Positions 1 to 8,117 of a stretch of DNA of 27,432 nt are shown here, piece by piece. The notes below the pieces were generated by a model, which saw only the letters and a list, made by a program, of their open reading frames with translations, was not told where the DNA came from and did not search any database. The DNA lies in contig DAOPZC010000060.1 of the NCBI GenBank assembly GCA_035353175.1, positions 1-27,432 on the forward strand, read 5' to 3'. Every line of letters starts with the position of its first letter. Positions within the stretch are counted from its first letter, which is position 1. The translations under genes were made by a program, and so were the position numbers. Origin of the DNA: DAOPZC01 sp035353175. GTDB lineage: Bacteria > Verrucomicrobiota > Kiritimatiellia > RFP12 > UBA1067.

Positions 1-358
1 TGGCCAGCGAGTCGCCGTGGCCGCGGTGGGTGGAGGTGATGAAGTCGTCGTAGTGAAGCGCCGCGCAGCAGCCGACCGCCGTGGCTTCCTGGCCGATCGA
101 CACATGCGTGGGACCGCGATACTGATAGTCCTTGCAAGCGTCATAGGCGCCCGAACGCAGCTTGACGATCATCTCTTCGAACTCGCGGATCGTCAGCATG
201 TCCTCCAGCACATCGACCGCCTGCGCCGCCGTCAGATGGCCGGCGGCGATTTCGTCTTTCAGCGTGCCCTTGTACTGGTAGGCCTGAATCTTGCCGAGAT
301 TATACGTGGTGGGTTTGAAACTGGGCTTCAGCGTACTGAGGTAATTGTTGGTTGCCAT
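1..358 (-). CDS. Thiamine-diphosphate dehydrogenase E1 component, alpha subunit (pyruvate/acetoin type), N-terminal part
   Basis: The first 119 residues of a gene that runs off the left edge. The stretch YRGPTHVSIGQEATAVG followed by DDFITSTHRGHGDSLA is the usual N-terminal part of E1 alpha subunits of 2-oxo acid dehydrogenases, which use thiamine diphosphate to decarboxylate pyruvate (or acetoin) in a soluble multienzyme complex. The ATG at 358 is preceded by AAGGA about ten bases upstream. It lies 44 bp downstream of a DeoR-family regulator on the same strand, so the two may be cotranscribed. The visible part cannot separate pyruvate from acetoin or branched-chain substrates. The N-terminal 50 residues before the conserved block are longer than in many pyruvate dehydrogenases. 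Family assignment is firm; substrate is open. Confidence 0.85.
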   Translation of the reverse strand, partial: MATNNYLSTLKPSFKPTTYNLGKIQAYQYKGTLKDEIAAGHLTAAQAVDVLEDMLTIREFEEMIVKLRSGAYDACKDYQYRGPTHVSIGQEATAVGCCAALHYDDFITSTHRGHGDSLA

Positions 359-402
359 TCTTAGTGTTCCTTGTGTTCGTTCGTGGCCAATCGTTCCCGA
401 TA

Positions 403-1182
403 TCACACGAGAATCGTTTCGACTCCGGCGCGCTGGAACGCCTTCCTCTGCGCGGGGGGCATCTGTTTGTCTGAGATGAGTGCGGAAAGGGTTGAAAGTG
501 TGCCGAAGCGGACAAAGCTCGTCTTCCCGAATTTCGAGCTGTCCGCCAAAAGCACGGTGCGCGTTGCGCGCGCCATCGCCTGCTCCTTGGTAAAGGCCTC
601 TGCCGGATCGGTCGTGGTCAGGCCCTGCTCGGCCGACACGCCGATCGTCCCCATGAAAGCGACGTCGAGATGCATCTGCTCCAACACGGCCCTCGTCAAC
701 GGCCCCACAAAGGTCTGGCTGAGCAACCGGCATTCCCCGCCCGTGAGAATCATGCGCGGGCCGCCGTTGCTGAAAACCTGCGCCACGCGCAGCGAGTTGG
801 TCACGACCGTGAGTTGCGTCTGCGCGGTCAAAAGACGCGCCAACGCCAAAATCGTGCTGCCGCCGTCGAGATAGACGATGTCGCGCGGTCCGATCAGTTT
901 GAGTGCCGCCTCGGCGATGCGGCCCTTCTCCAGCGCGGCCATCGAGGTCTTGTCATCGAAAAGCGGTTCTTCGTCGCGCCCCTCCGGGGCCATGGCGCCG
1001 CCATGGATGCGCCGCAGCTCGCCGGACGCCTCCAGCGCGGCCAAGTCACGCCGAACCGTCGCGGCCGAAACGCCCAGCTCCGACGCCAGCTCCTCGACGC
1101 GCAGAATGCCGCGCTCACGCAGAAAGCCCCTCAGCTTGCGCCATCTGGCCTCGGCCAGCTCTTTGGAAACCGCCTCGCTCAT
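403..1182 (-). CDS. DeoR/GlpR-family transcriptional repressor
   Basis: A 259-residue protein of normal DeoR-family length. Residues about 15-70 form the N-terminal winged helix-turn-helix (LRVEELASELGVSAATVRRDL, then GELRRIHGGA), the family signature. The C-terminal part is the phosphosugar-sensing DeoRC domain, with the DIVYLDGGSTILALA nucleotide/sugar-phosphate loop and a conserved VTNSLRVAQVF strand. Such proteins usually repress sugar or nucleoside catabolic genes and are released by a phosphorylated intermediate. Here it sits directly upstream of an E1 alpha dehydrogenase gene and downstream of the glycan operon, so a role in central carbon use is more likely than glycan control. The ATG at 1182 has only a weak ribosome binding site. 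Effector unknown. Confidence 0.9.
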   Translation of the reverse strand: MSEAVSKELAEARWRKLRGFLRERGILRVEELASELGVSAATVRRDLAALEASGELRRIHGGAMAPEGRDEEPLFDDKTSMAALEKGRIAEAALKLIGPRDIVYLDGGSTILALARLLTAQTQLTVVTNSLRVAQVFSNGGPRMILTGGECRLLSQTFVGPLTRAVLEQMHLDVAFMGTIGVSAEQGLTTTDPAEAFTKEQAMARATRTVLLADSSKFGKTSFVRFGTLSTLSALISDKQMPPAQRKAFQRAGVETILV

Positions 1183-1194
1183 GTGTGTTCACTT

Positions 1195-1214
1195 ATGTTC
1201 GTAATCGCGCACAT
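1195..1214. promoter_or_regulatory. Possible DeoR-family operator
   Basis: An imperfect inverted repeat, ATGTTCG-6 nt-CGCACAT, lies 13 bp upstream of the DeoR-family start codon; six of seven arm positions are complementary. The half-site ATGTTCG resembles the GlpR half-site of Escherichia coli, although the spacing is two bases longer. A repressor site here would give autoregulation. Seen in sequence; function inferred. Confidence 0.3.
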
Positions 1215-1294
1215 TTAATCAAAACCGAGCACGCGACGCAAGCGCGAAAACGAGGCAGGGGGACGGGAAGAAACACGAGGAGGGCGGTCCGCGC

Positions 1295-2071
1295 TCAGCG
1301 CTTTGTTCCGCCCGCCAACAGATAGCCGCGATACGCCCAATACCCGATGTGCTCTTTCAGCACGGCAGAACTCTTGTTCAGGCAATCGGCAGTCGGCAGA
1401 TAGTACGCGAGCATCTTGGGCGTCAGGGAGCCGCGGGCGGTCAAGGCCTCATAGTCCGCCCCCGCAGGGATCACCTCCACCCCCATTTTTCTGAAGGTCA
1501 TTGCCGACCGCCGCATGTGCCACGCCGAAGTCACGAGAAGCACGCGCTTGGCTTTCAAGCTTTTCAGCTTCTCTTTCACGAAAACGCCGTTCTCGAAGGT
1601 GTTCTTGCTCTCCGTCTCCAGAACGATCTTGGCGGGAGGCACGCCCAGGTCCATCAGGAACTGTTTCATTCCGGGGCCCTCCGCAACGCCGGAGAACAGG
1701 ATGACAGGCGCCTTGCCCGCATGGTAACACCGCGCCGCATGCCAGCCGCGGTCGGCCCCCGAGGAAAGCTCCGCGTAACGCGTGCAAGCGGTCGGCGGGG
1801 CAATGCCGCCGCCCAGTACCACGATCGCATCCGCCCGGGGCAGCGACTCCACTTTGGCGGGAGGAAACCCGCGCTCCAACGCGCCGCCGAAAAGAATCAG
1901 GAACCAGGGCGAAGACCAGATCCACAGCCACACGAGAGACGCGGCCAGAGTCCACAGGCCGCGCCGCGTCTGATCGCGCCACACCCAGTAGCCGCCCGCC
2001 AGAACACCCGCCAGCCCCAGCATCAGCGGGCTCAACAGCCACGTCACGAATTTCATCAGCGCGAACAGCAT
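1295..2071 (-). CDS. DUF218 (YdcF/SanA/ElyC-like) membrane protein
   Basis: A 258-residue protein with two N-terminal membrane helices (about residues 5-27 and 35-58) and a following DUF218 domain. The domain shows the diagnostic DAIVVLGGG strand near residue 80 and RVLLVTSAWHMRRSAMTF near residue 175. ElyC and SanA homologues act in the envelope on lipid-carrier or peptidoglycan metabolism, though their chemistry is not settled. It is the last gene of the left glycan module. The ATG at 2071 lies 4 bp after the YjbQ stop, with GGAG and GAGG upstream, so cotranscription is very likely. An envelope role fits the surrounding undecaprenyl-phosphate dependent genes; the exact reaction is unknown. 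Confidence 0.85.
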   Translation of the reverse strand: MLFALMKFVTWLLSPLMLGLAGVLAGGYWVWRDQTRRGLWTLAASLVWLWIWSSPWFLILFGGALERGFPPAKVESLPRADAIVVLGGGIAPPTACTRYAELSSGADRGWHAARCYHAGKAPVILFSGVAEGPGMKQFLMDLGVPPAKIVLETESKNTFENGVFVKEKLKSLKAKRVLLVTSAWHMRRSAMTFRKMGVEVIPAGADYEALTARGSLTPKMLAYYLPTADCLNKSSAVLKEHIGYWAYRGYLLAGGTKR

Positions 2072-2075
2072 GTCC

Positions 2076-2492
2076 TCAGTCTCCGATGATCTTGACCAGC
2101 ACGCGCTTGTTCCGTAGCCCGTCGAATTCGCCGTAGAAGATCTGCTCCCACGGCCCGAAATCCAGCCTCCCTTCCGTCACGGCGACAACCGCCTCCCGGC
2201 CCATTACCTGCCGTTTCAGGTGCGCGTCCGCGTTGTCCTCCGCCCCGTTGTGCGCATACTGGCCATGCGGTTTCTCCGGCGCGAGCTTCTCCAGCCAGCG
2301 CTCGAAGTCGGCATGGAGGCCCCGCTCGTCGTCGTTGATGAACACGCTGGCCGTGATGTGCATCGCGTTGACCAGGCAGAGCCCTTCGCGGATTCCGCTC
2401 TCCCGCAGGCAGGATTCGACATCCGGGGTGATGTTCACATAGCCCCTCCGGCTGCTCAACTTGAACCACAGTTCCTTGCGATAACTCTTCAT
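2076..2492 (-). CDS. YjbQ/UPF0047 family protein
   Basis: A 138-residue protein of the usual length for the UPF0047 (YjbQ) family, sometimes annotated as secondary thiamine-phosphate synthase. The family core is visible as GLCLVNAMHITASVFINDDE around residues 38-58 and HLKRQVMGREAVVAVTEGRLDFGPWEQIFYGEFDG around 90-125. The ATG at 2492 was chosen because it gives the family N-terminus (MKSYRKELWFKL) and has GGGGGTG upstream; a longer frame upstream has no family similarity. Its biological role in the glycan operon is unclear. Family members are widespread and often sit in unrelated operons, so its presence may only reflect cotranscription with the downstream DUF218 gene. Confidence 0.85.
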   Translation of the reverse strand: MKSYRKELWFKLSSRRGYVNITPDVESCLRESGIREGLCLVNAMHITASVFINDDERGLHADFERWLEKLAPEKPHGQYAHNGAEDNADAHLKRQVMGREAVVAVTEGRLDFGPWEQIFYGEFDGLRNKRVLVKIIGD

Positions 2493-2544
2493 CACACCCC
2501 CGTTTTCACAGTCCGCGCGACGCCTGCACAGCCGCGGCAGCGAA

Positions 2545-4488
2545 CTAATTCGCTTTCTTCTCGTCCATCCGGCTGTTCGGATCAGACAAGACATGCTCCT
2601 CGCAGGCCCAGACCGACACCAGCACGCCCATCTTCTCCAACTGCTTCGCCACCCGCGCCTGCTTCTGCTTGTCCATCAGACACGTGATGATGACGCCGTC
2701 AATCCGATGTTCCGTCACGATTCCGGCGATCTCCTCAATGCCGCCCAACACATTGAGCCCCGCCACGATGCGCCCCTTCAAATGGATGTCGTCGTCAATG
2801 ACACCGATCACCACGCGGTCATTCATGCCTGAGCGCTCGGCCAGTTCGCGCAAGTAACTGCGGAACCGCAGCCCACCTCCATACGCGAGAAAACGCAAGG
2901 TCTCCGTCTTTTCAAGCAGAACGCGCCGTTCCATCATCTGCATGAGACCGCGGATATAATCCCGCCACAGCCGGATGCCGGAGACCGGCAATACGGCCAG
3001 CGTCCCGAACATGACGGTGAAGCGGAGCATGTTCGGCTCATGCTCGTTGAACAGCCACACCAGCCCAAACCCCATTGCCGTCCCCGTCAAAACAGACATC
3101 CCCAACACCGCGAAATCGCGGATCTGCGCCCGCGTCCAGACGCGCCAATAGGTCTTTGTCGCCACCAGCGTCATAAACACCGGGACCACAAACAGCGGAA
3201 GGTTGCCGAGAAAATCATTCCGTCCCAACGGCATGCCCGCCAGCCATCGCGCCGACATCCAGACCCCGCTCAGGGAGAAAACATCTAAAACAATGTAGAG
3301 GGGCACCAACAGCCCCTGCCGGATCGTGCCGCGCTTGCCGGACAGCAGCCGCCCGGTATCCCACAGCTCGACCCGCTCAAGATGCCGCACCACCACCGCG
3401 ATCGCGATGATGAACGCGATCAGAAACAAACCGGGGGCCCGGCCCCGGAGGAGCGTCCCCCCGAGCCCCACCGCCACCAGAACGGCGCTGATCGAATAAA
3501 GAATCATCGCGACCGAACGCTGGTTCATGGTGGCGCGCAAAAGGCGGTGATGCACATGCTCTTTGTCCGGCTGCATCACCCGCATCCGGGCTCCGACACC
3601 GACAACGCCCTGCGGCAACAGCGCCCTCACGGAGCGCCGCCAAATCGCCAGCATCGTATCGAAGATGGGGACCCCCATCGCCAGAAGCGGCATCCCCAGC
3701 GAGGCCACCAGTTCTTTCCGCGAACCGGTCATGAGCGGCAACGTCGCGACGCATAACCCCAGAAACATGCTGCCCGTGTCGCCCAGAAAAACCGACGCCG
3801 GGTGGAAGTTGTACCGCAGGAACCCCAGACAGGCACCCGCCAACACCAGGTACGGCAGGGTTGCCGCCGTATTGCCCGTAAAAAGCAACGCCCCCGCAAG
3901 CCCCACCGAGGCGATGAGGGCCAAGCCCGTCGCCAAGCCGTCCAGCCCGTCGATCAAGTTAAACGCGTTGATCGCGCCGACGATCCAGAACACGGTCGCC
4001 AGGCAGTCCAGCCAAGGCGGGAAGGCCACCGCGATACCGCCCACATGCACGCCCGAAAGATAGAGGATCAACGCCACGGCCACCTGGCCGGCCAGCTTAA
4101 CAACCGGCCGCAAGCCCAGCTTGTCATCGAGCAGGCCGACCGTCACCAGAACCCCCGACGCCAGCAGGAAACGCCCTTGCCAGAAATAGGAAAAATGCTG
4201 GCAGAGCGGAGAGCCGAGGGCCAGCACCAACGCGCCGAGCACCCCATGAAATGCCACGAAAATCGAAAGCCCGCCGCCGCGCGGAATCGGGATTTTATTG
4301 ATGCGCCGCGCGTCCGGCCGATCCACCATGCCGATCCTGCGGGCCGTCTCACGGAAGATCGGCGTCAACACCAGCGTCACCGCCAGCGCCCCGAGAAATG
4401 CCGCCGCATATTTAGCCCCGTCGGTCGTCATGCGGGCCAACACGCTCCCGGAATAATCGATCAGTTCTGTGACCCAATTCACCGTCAT
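2545..4488 (-). CDS. WecA/MraY-type glycosyl-1-phosphate transferase fused to a FlaA1/CapD N-terminal domain
   Basis: A 647-residue polytopic protein in two parts. Residues 1 to about 385 are a complete WecA-type enzyme, which links a HexNAc-1-phosphate to undecaprenyl phosphate in the inner membrane. It has DD at 121-122, NLIDGLDG at 177-184, FLGDTGS at 234-240 and EHVHHRL at 310-316, so it looks catalytically intact. Residues about 405-530 add four more helices, and residues about 535-625 form a Rossmann-like domain (RFLAYGGGLRFRSYLREL, then VVIGVIDDD). Both resemble the membrane and first nucleotide-binding part of FlaA1/CapD dehydratases but lack the catalytic dehydratase domain. The ATG at 4488 was taken, 10 bp after the exosortase stop, with GAAGGG upstream; a longer frame overlaps the exosortase gene. 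WecA proteins are usually 340-380 residues long, so the fusion nearly doubles the size. Confidence 0.85.
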   Translation of the reverse strand: MTVNWVTELIDYSGSVLARMTTDGAKYAAAFLGALAVTLVLTPIFRETARRIGMVDRPDARRINKIPIPRGGGLSIFVAFHGVLGALVLALGSPLCQHFSYFWQGRFLLASGVLVTVGLLDDKLGLRPVVKLAGQVAVALILYLSGVHVGGIAVAFPPWLDCLATVFWIVGAINAFNLIDGLDGLATGLALIASVGLAGALLFTGNTAATLPYLVLAGACLGFLRYNFHPASVFLGDTGSMFLGLCVATLPLMTGSRKELVASLGMPLLAMGVPIFDTMLAIWRRSVRALLPQGVVGVGARMRVMQPDKEHVHHRLLRATMNQRSVAMILYSISAVLVAVGLGGTLLRGRAPGLFLIAFIIAIAVVVRHLERVELWDTGRLLSGKRGTIRQGLLVPLYIVLDVFSLSGVWMSARWLAGMPLGRNDFLGNLPLFVVPVFMTLVATKTYWRVWTRAQIRDFAVLGMSVLTGTAMGFGLVWLFNEHEPNMLRFTVMFGTLAVLPVSGIRLWRDYIRGLMQMMERRVLLEKTETLRFLAYGGGLRFRSYLRELAERSGMNDRVVIGVIDDDIHLKGRIVAGLNVLGGIEEIAGIVTEHRIDGVIITCLMDKQKQARVAKQLEKMGVLVSVWACEEHVLSDPNSRMDEKKAN

Positions 4489-4498
4489 ATTCAACCCT

Positions 4499-6172
4499 TC
4501 AGCGGTCCGGCAGGATGCGCGGACACAAATCCGACAAGAAACCTTCAAACCGCTCCATACTCTCAGGCGTCTGCAACTCCGAAGACACGCTGACCGCCAC
4601 CATGACCCACCGGTTGATCCGGTTATGGACCGAGCGATCCCAAACATCCAAGAGGATCCGCTGCGTATGCGAGCAGCATTCCCGTTCCCGGCTCAAAAAC
4701 CAATAGACAAGACTGATCGTGCCCCCCCCCGTGCGCCTGGCGGTGATCTTGCGGACCAACAGCGTCTTGCCGCCGCTGAGGCGTAAAGGTGTCCGCTCCG
4801 CGTCTAACATGGCAAAACCCTGCGCCGGCAGACACAGCTCCGCGCGGTGGATGCTGTTGCGCTGCCGCCCGCCGATCACCACGCTCACCGCATACGCGAG
4901 CCCGTCCACCGCCCGATAGTTCCGCTTGAGAATCACCGTGTCCTTGGGCAGGTCGGACTCTTCGCCCAGCGAGACCTTGTGCAACGCCCCGCCGCAAGAC
5001 GGGCAGACATATCCCTCCGCCCCTCCCCGTCCTTTTTTGGCCAGGGCCTGCTCTTCGGTAACCTCCAGACACTGCGGATTGTGGCAGAACCACGGCACAT
5101 CGCTCACGAAATCGGCCACCTTCTCCGGCAACGCATCCGCAACAAAGGAAGCCGAGTCATACACCGCCGACGGCATCGACAGGTTGGCGATAAAGACGGC
5201 CACCCCCAACGCGCACACGGCGCCGACGATGCCGACGCCTTTCCATCCCGCGCGCGCCGCCCCGCCCGCACCCGCTTCACCAGTCCGTTGTTCGCCCGCG
5301 CCCACCCACGGCAAAAGCCGTTCCAAAGCCGGTCCGCACGCCTGAATCCACTCGCCCGACTTGATCATCAGCAGCACGCCCACCAGAAAAATCACATATC
5401 CGGAATAATCATGATAATATCCCGTCGCCGCTTCTTGACCGAACCCCATGGCGACCAGACAGATCGACATGATGCGGGCCATGTTGCCGATCATCGCGAT
5501 CGGCAGCGAGCAGAAGAACAGCGCCCATTTCCTGAGCACCGTCTTCTGCGTAAAGTACGCATAGGCCGCGGTCAGCGCCATCAGCGCGAACAGCGAGCGG
5601 ATGCCGCTGCAGGGGTCCGCCACATCCACGTTAAACTCCGCCCCCGGCACACGCGAAAACAGCGCCGTCCCCGAACGTTCAACCGCCACACCTACGCCGT
5701 TTAATATCCCGGTGGCCAACGAGGAGGACAGGATCCGCAGATGGATCGTGAAGAAATCGATGAACGACGAGACCGGTATCGTGAACACCAAATAGGCGGC
5801 GGGGAACCGCATCAGCCGCCCGACGCCGCGGCCCCAGAACGCGTACGGCACCGCCCACACCAAACCGATGAACGAGACCTGCTCCAGCCGCGACTGTCCG
5901 CCGCGCCCGCCGAACCAGGCGATCACCAGAAACAGCGCCACCCACACCGCCCCGCGCCAGCACGGTTCTCCCGCCGCGACGCGAAGGGCCTTACGCTGAG
6001 CCCACAGCACATACAGACTGACGAACGGCACCAGCCAGCCGTGCGACATGTCCTCCAGCGGCGACGCGAACATGACCATGGTGAAATCGATCATGTACCG
6101 GTAGTTGAAACCGGCCGCGACCGCAATCACCGCCAGCGCCAGCCAGCGCGACATGCCCATGCGCCATTTCAT
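4499..6172 (-). CDS. Exosortase fused to an EpsI-type domain, with an inserted zinc ribbon
   Basis: A 557-residue protein. Residues 1 to about 280 are a polytopic exosortase/archaeosortase transpeptidase with the three expected catalytic residues: Cys188 in DPCSGIRS, Arg233 in NMARIMS and His254 in YYHDYSGY. Such enzymes cleave and transfer PEP-CTERM-like tails of secreted proteins in Gram-negative bacteria. After a further membrane helix (about 313-330), residues 363-393 carry CHNPQC and CPSC pairs, a zinc-ribbon pattern. Residues about 410-530 match the EpsI/exosortase-associated (DUF3485) domain with its HRAELC motif at 442-447. Its start overlaps the preceding gene's stop by one base, with AAGGACAGGGG upstream, showing tight coupling. 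Exosortase genes usually sit in exopolysaccharide loci, as here. No substrate with a sorting tail was found in the window. Confidence 0.9.
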   Translation of the reverse strand: MKWRMGMSRWLALAVIAVAAGFNYRYMIDFTMVMFASPLEDMSHGWLVPFVSLYVLWAQRKALRVAAGEPCWRGAVWVALFLVIAWFGGRGGQSRLEQVSFIGLVWAVPYAFWGRGVGRLMRFPAAYLVFTIPVSSFIDFFTIHLRILSSSLATGILNGVGVAVERSGTALFSRVPGAEFNVDVADPCSGIRSLFALMALTAAYAYFTQKTVLRKWALFFCSLPIAMIGNMARIMSICLVAMGFGQEAATGYYHDYSGYVIFLVGVLLMIKSGEWIQACGPALERLLPWVGAGEQRTGEAGAGGAARAGWKGVGIVGAVCALGVAVFIANLSMPSAVYDSASFVADALPEKVADFVSDVPWFCHNPQCLEVTEEQALAKKGRGGAEGYVCPSCGGALHKVSLGEESDLPKDTVILKRNYRAVDGLAYAVSVVIGGRQRNSIHRAELCLPAQGFAMLDAERTPLRLSGGKTLLVRKITARRTGGGTISLVYWFLSRERECCSHTQRILLDVWDRSVHNRINRWVMVAVSVSSELQTPESMERFEGFLSDLCPRILPDR

Positions 6173-8070
6173 CAGGCCCCTGTCCTTTCACCCAAGCCCT
6201 CAGCCGCCAAAGCCAACGTCGACATCACCTGGCGCACGGCCGCACGGACCTTTTCGGCGTCCAGCCCATCGGCGCTCACCGTCTGGCAGACCGACAACAT
6301 CGCCGCCACGCTTTTGGGCTCCGCCTCCCGGATCTTGCTCACAAAGATCCGCGCGTGCCCCGTCTTATAAGCCGACCGCTCGCTCACATCCAGCTCCTCA
6401 AACAGCTTTTCGCCCGGGCGGATGCCCGTGAAGACAATCGGGACATCCTCATGCGGGCGCAACCCGGACAGCGCGATCATCTCTTCAGCCAATTCGACAA
6501 TCTTGACCGGCTCGCCCATATCCAACACAAAGATCTCCCCGCCCTGCGCCAATGCCGCCGCCTGCAGCACGAGCGACACGGCCTCCGAAATCGTCATGAA
6601 ATAGCGCTTCATTTCGGGATGGGTGACCGTCACCGCATCGCCTTTTCTAATCTGCTCGCGGAAGAGCGGCACCACCGACCCGGACGAGTCGAGCACATTT
6701 CCAAACCGCACCGCCGAGAAACGCGTTTTCCCCCGCCGGTTCAGCTCCTGCAACGCGATTTCCGCCAGCCGTTTGGTCATGCCCATGACCGACACCGGCT
6801 TCACCGCCTTGTCCGTCGATATGAAGACGAAGCGCTCCACTCCATATTCGACGGCGGCCTCGCCCAACATCCGCGTCGCCAGAACATTGTTCTTCACCGC
6901 CTCCGACGGATTCTGTTCCATCAAGGGCACATGCTTGTGCGCCGCCGCATGGACCAGAATCTGCGGCTTATACTGGCAGAGGACCGCGTCCATCCGACGC
7001 CGGTCGCCGATGTCGGCCAGAAGCGCCACCACCGGCGTCTCAACGCCCAGCTTCCGGACCTCGCGCTCGATTTCATACAGCGCGTTTTCCGAGCGTTCCA
7101 CCATCACCAGCTGTTCCGGTCCCGCGCGCAAGATCTGCCGCACCAGCTCGCTGCCGATCGTTCCGCCTGCCCCGGTCACCAGCACGCGCTTCTGGCTGAA
7201 CAGCTCCACGACCGCGCGGCCGTCCGGCGAGGTTTCTTCGCGGCCCAAGAGGTCAGCCACATCGACGTTGCGGATCTTCGAGGCGGTCAGGCTGCCGTCG
7301 ATCAGTTCATAATAGCCGGGCACGATCCGCGCCGGCACGTGCGCGCGCTCGCACAGCCGCACCACCCGCCGGATCACATCGCGCGGGACCCGCGCCATCG
7401 AGACAATCACCTCTTCCACCGCGCGTTTGCGCACCATCGCGGGCAGATCGTCAATCCTGCCCAGCACGGCATGGCCCTGAATCTTGGCATGCCGTTTAGC
7501 CGGATCATCGTCCAGGAAACCGACCACCGAGAGCCGGCGTCCGCCTTGGCGCCGCAGTTCGCGCGCCACTAGATTCCCGGCCGAGCCAGCGCCCACCAGC
7601 AACACCCGCCGGACGCGTCCGCGCTTCACCGCCTCCCAGCCGAACTCACCGTCGGACATGAGCCGCCACACCAGCCGGACGCCCAGCAGACCGCCCGTCA
7701 CCAGAAAGCTGTTGAAAAAGGTGATGCTGTACGGCGGCCGTATCCCGTGATACTCCGGAAGCATCACGCGCAGCAGAAGCAGCACGGCGGTGGACGCCGT
7801 GACGGCGCCGATGAAGCGCGGCACATCGCCCACGCTCACGTACCGCCACAGCAGCCGGTTGCACCCGAACAGAACCAGCGCCAACCCCTGCACCGCCCAC
7901 ACCGTCACAAACGAGGCCGCCACGAGCCGCCATCCCCACCACGGCTCATTGAAATCGAAGCGCAGCAGAAAAGCGGTCAGATAGGCCGCCGCCATCACCG
8001 CAGAATCCACCGCGAAGCATCCGAGTTGGCTGCCCCAGACACCGATTTGCTCTTTCCACTCCGGTTTCAT
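6172..8070 (-). CDS. pglF: Membrane-bound UDP-HexNAc 4,6-dehydratase (PglF/FlaA1/CapD family)
   Basis: A 632-residue protein of the long two-domain CapD/PglF type. About four membrane helices lie in residues 1-130. The first nucleotide-binding fold has GAGSAGNLVARELRR near residue 157, and the second, catalytic SDR domain begins at VTGAGGTIGSELVRQIL near 297. The active site reads STDKAVKPVSVMGMTKRLAE, where the SDR tyrosine is replaced by methionine, as is usual in this subfamily. The reaction converts UDP-GlcNAc to UDP-4-keto-6-deoxy-HexNAc at the inner membrane face, the first step to bacillosamine or related sugars. An aminotransferase of the matching type lies 47 bp upstream, which supports the pglF assignment; the symbol is by analogy. 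The ATG at 8070 lacks a good ribosome binding site. Confidence 0.88.
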   Translation of the reverse strand: MKPEWKEQIGVWGSQLGCFAVDSAVMAAAYLTAFLLRFDFNEPWWGWRLVAASFVTVWAVQGLALVLFGCNRLLWRYVSVGDVPRFIGAVTASTAVLLLLRVMLPEYHGIRPPYSITFFNSFLVTGGLLGVRLVWRLMSDGEFGWEAVKRGRVRRVLLVGAGSAGNLVARELRRQGGRRLSVVGFLDDDPAKRHAKIQGHAVLGRIDDLPAMVRKRAVEEVIVSMARVPRDVIRRVVRLCERAHVPARIVPGYYELIDGSLTASKIRNVDVADLLGREETSPDGRAVVELFSQKRVLVTGAGGTIGSELVRQILRAGPEQLVMVERSENALYEIEREVRKLGVETPVVALLADIGDRRRMDAVLCQYKPQILVHAAAHKHVPLMEQNPSEAVKNNVLATRMLGEAAVEYGVERFVFISTDKAVKPVSVMGMTKRLAEIALQELNRRGKTRFSAVRFGNVLDSSGSVVPLFREQIRKGDAVTVTHPEMKRYFMTISEAVSLVLQAAALAQGGEIFVLDMGEPVKIVELAEEMIALSGLRPHEDVPIVFTGIRPGEKLFEELDVSERSAYKTGHARIFVSKIREAEPKSVAAMLSVCQTVSADGLDAEKVRAAVRQVMSTLALAAEGLGERTGA

Positions 8071-8117
8071 TAAAGGTATTTATTGAATCAAAAAAACGCC
8101 GCCGTTTACAGCCCAGA

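Noticed and set aside
1220..1294. Rho-independent terminator after the DUF218 gene
   Set aside because: Only short GC-rich partial stems and no T-run on the minus strand are seen, so no terminator can be supported.
8090..8107. Terminator-like AAACG stem followed by a T-run on the minus strand between the aminotransferase and dehydratase genes
   Set aside because: The stem is only 5 bp and lies inside a tightly spaced operon of functionally linked genes. At most a weak attenuator.
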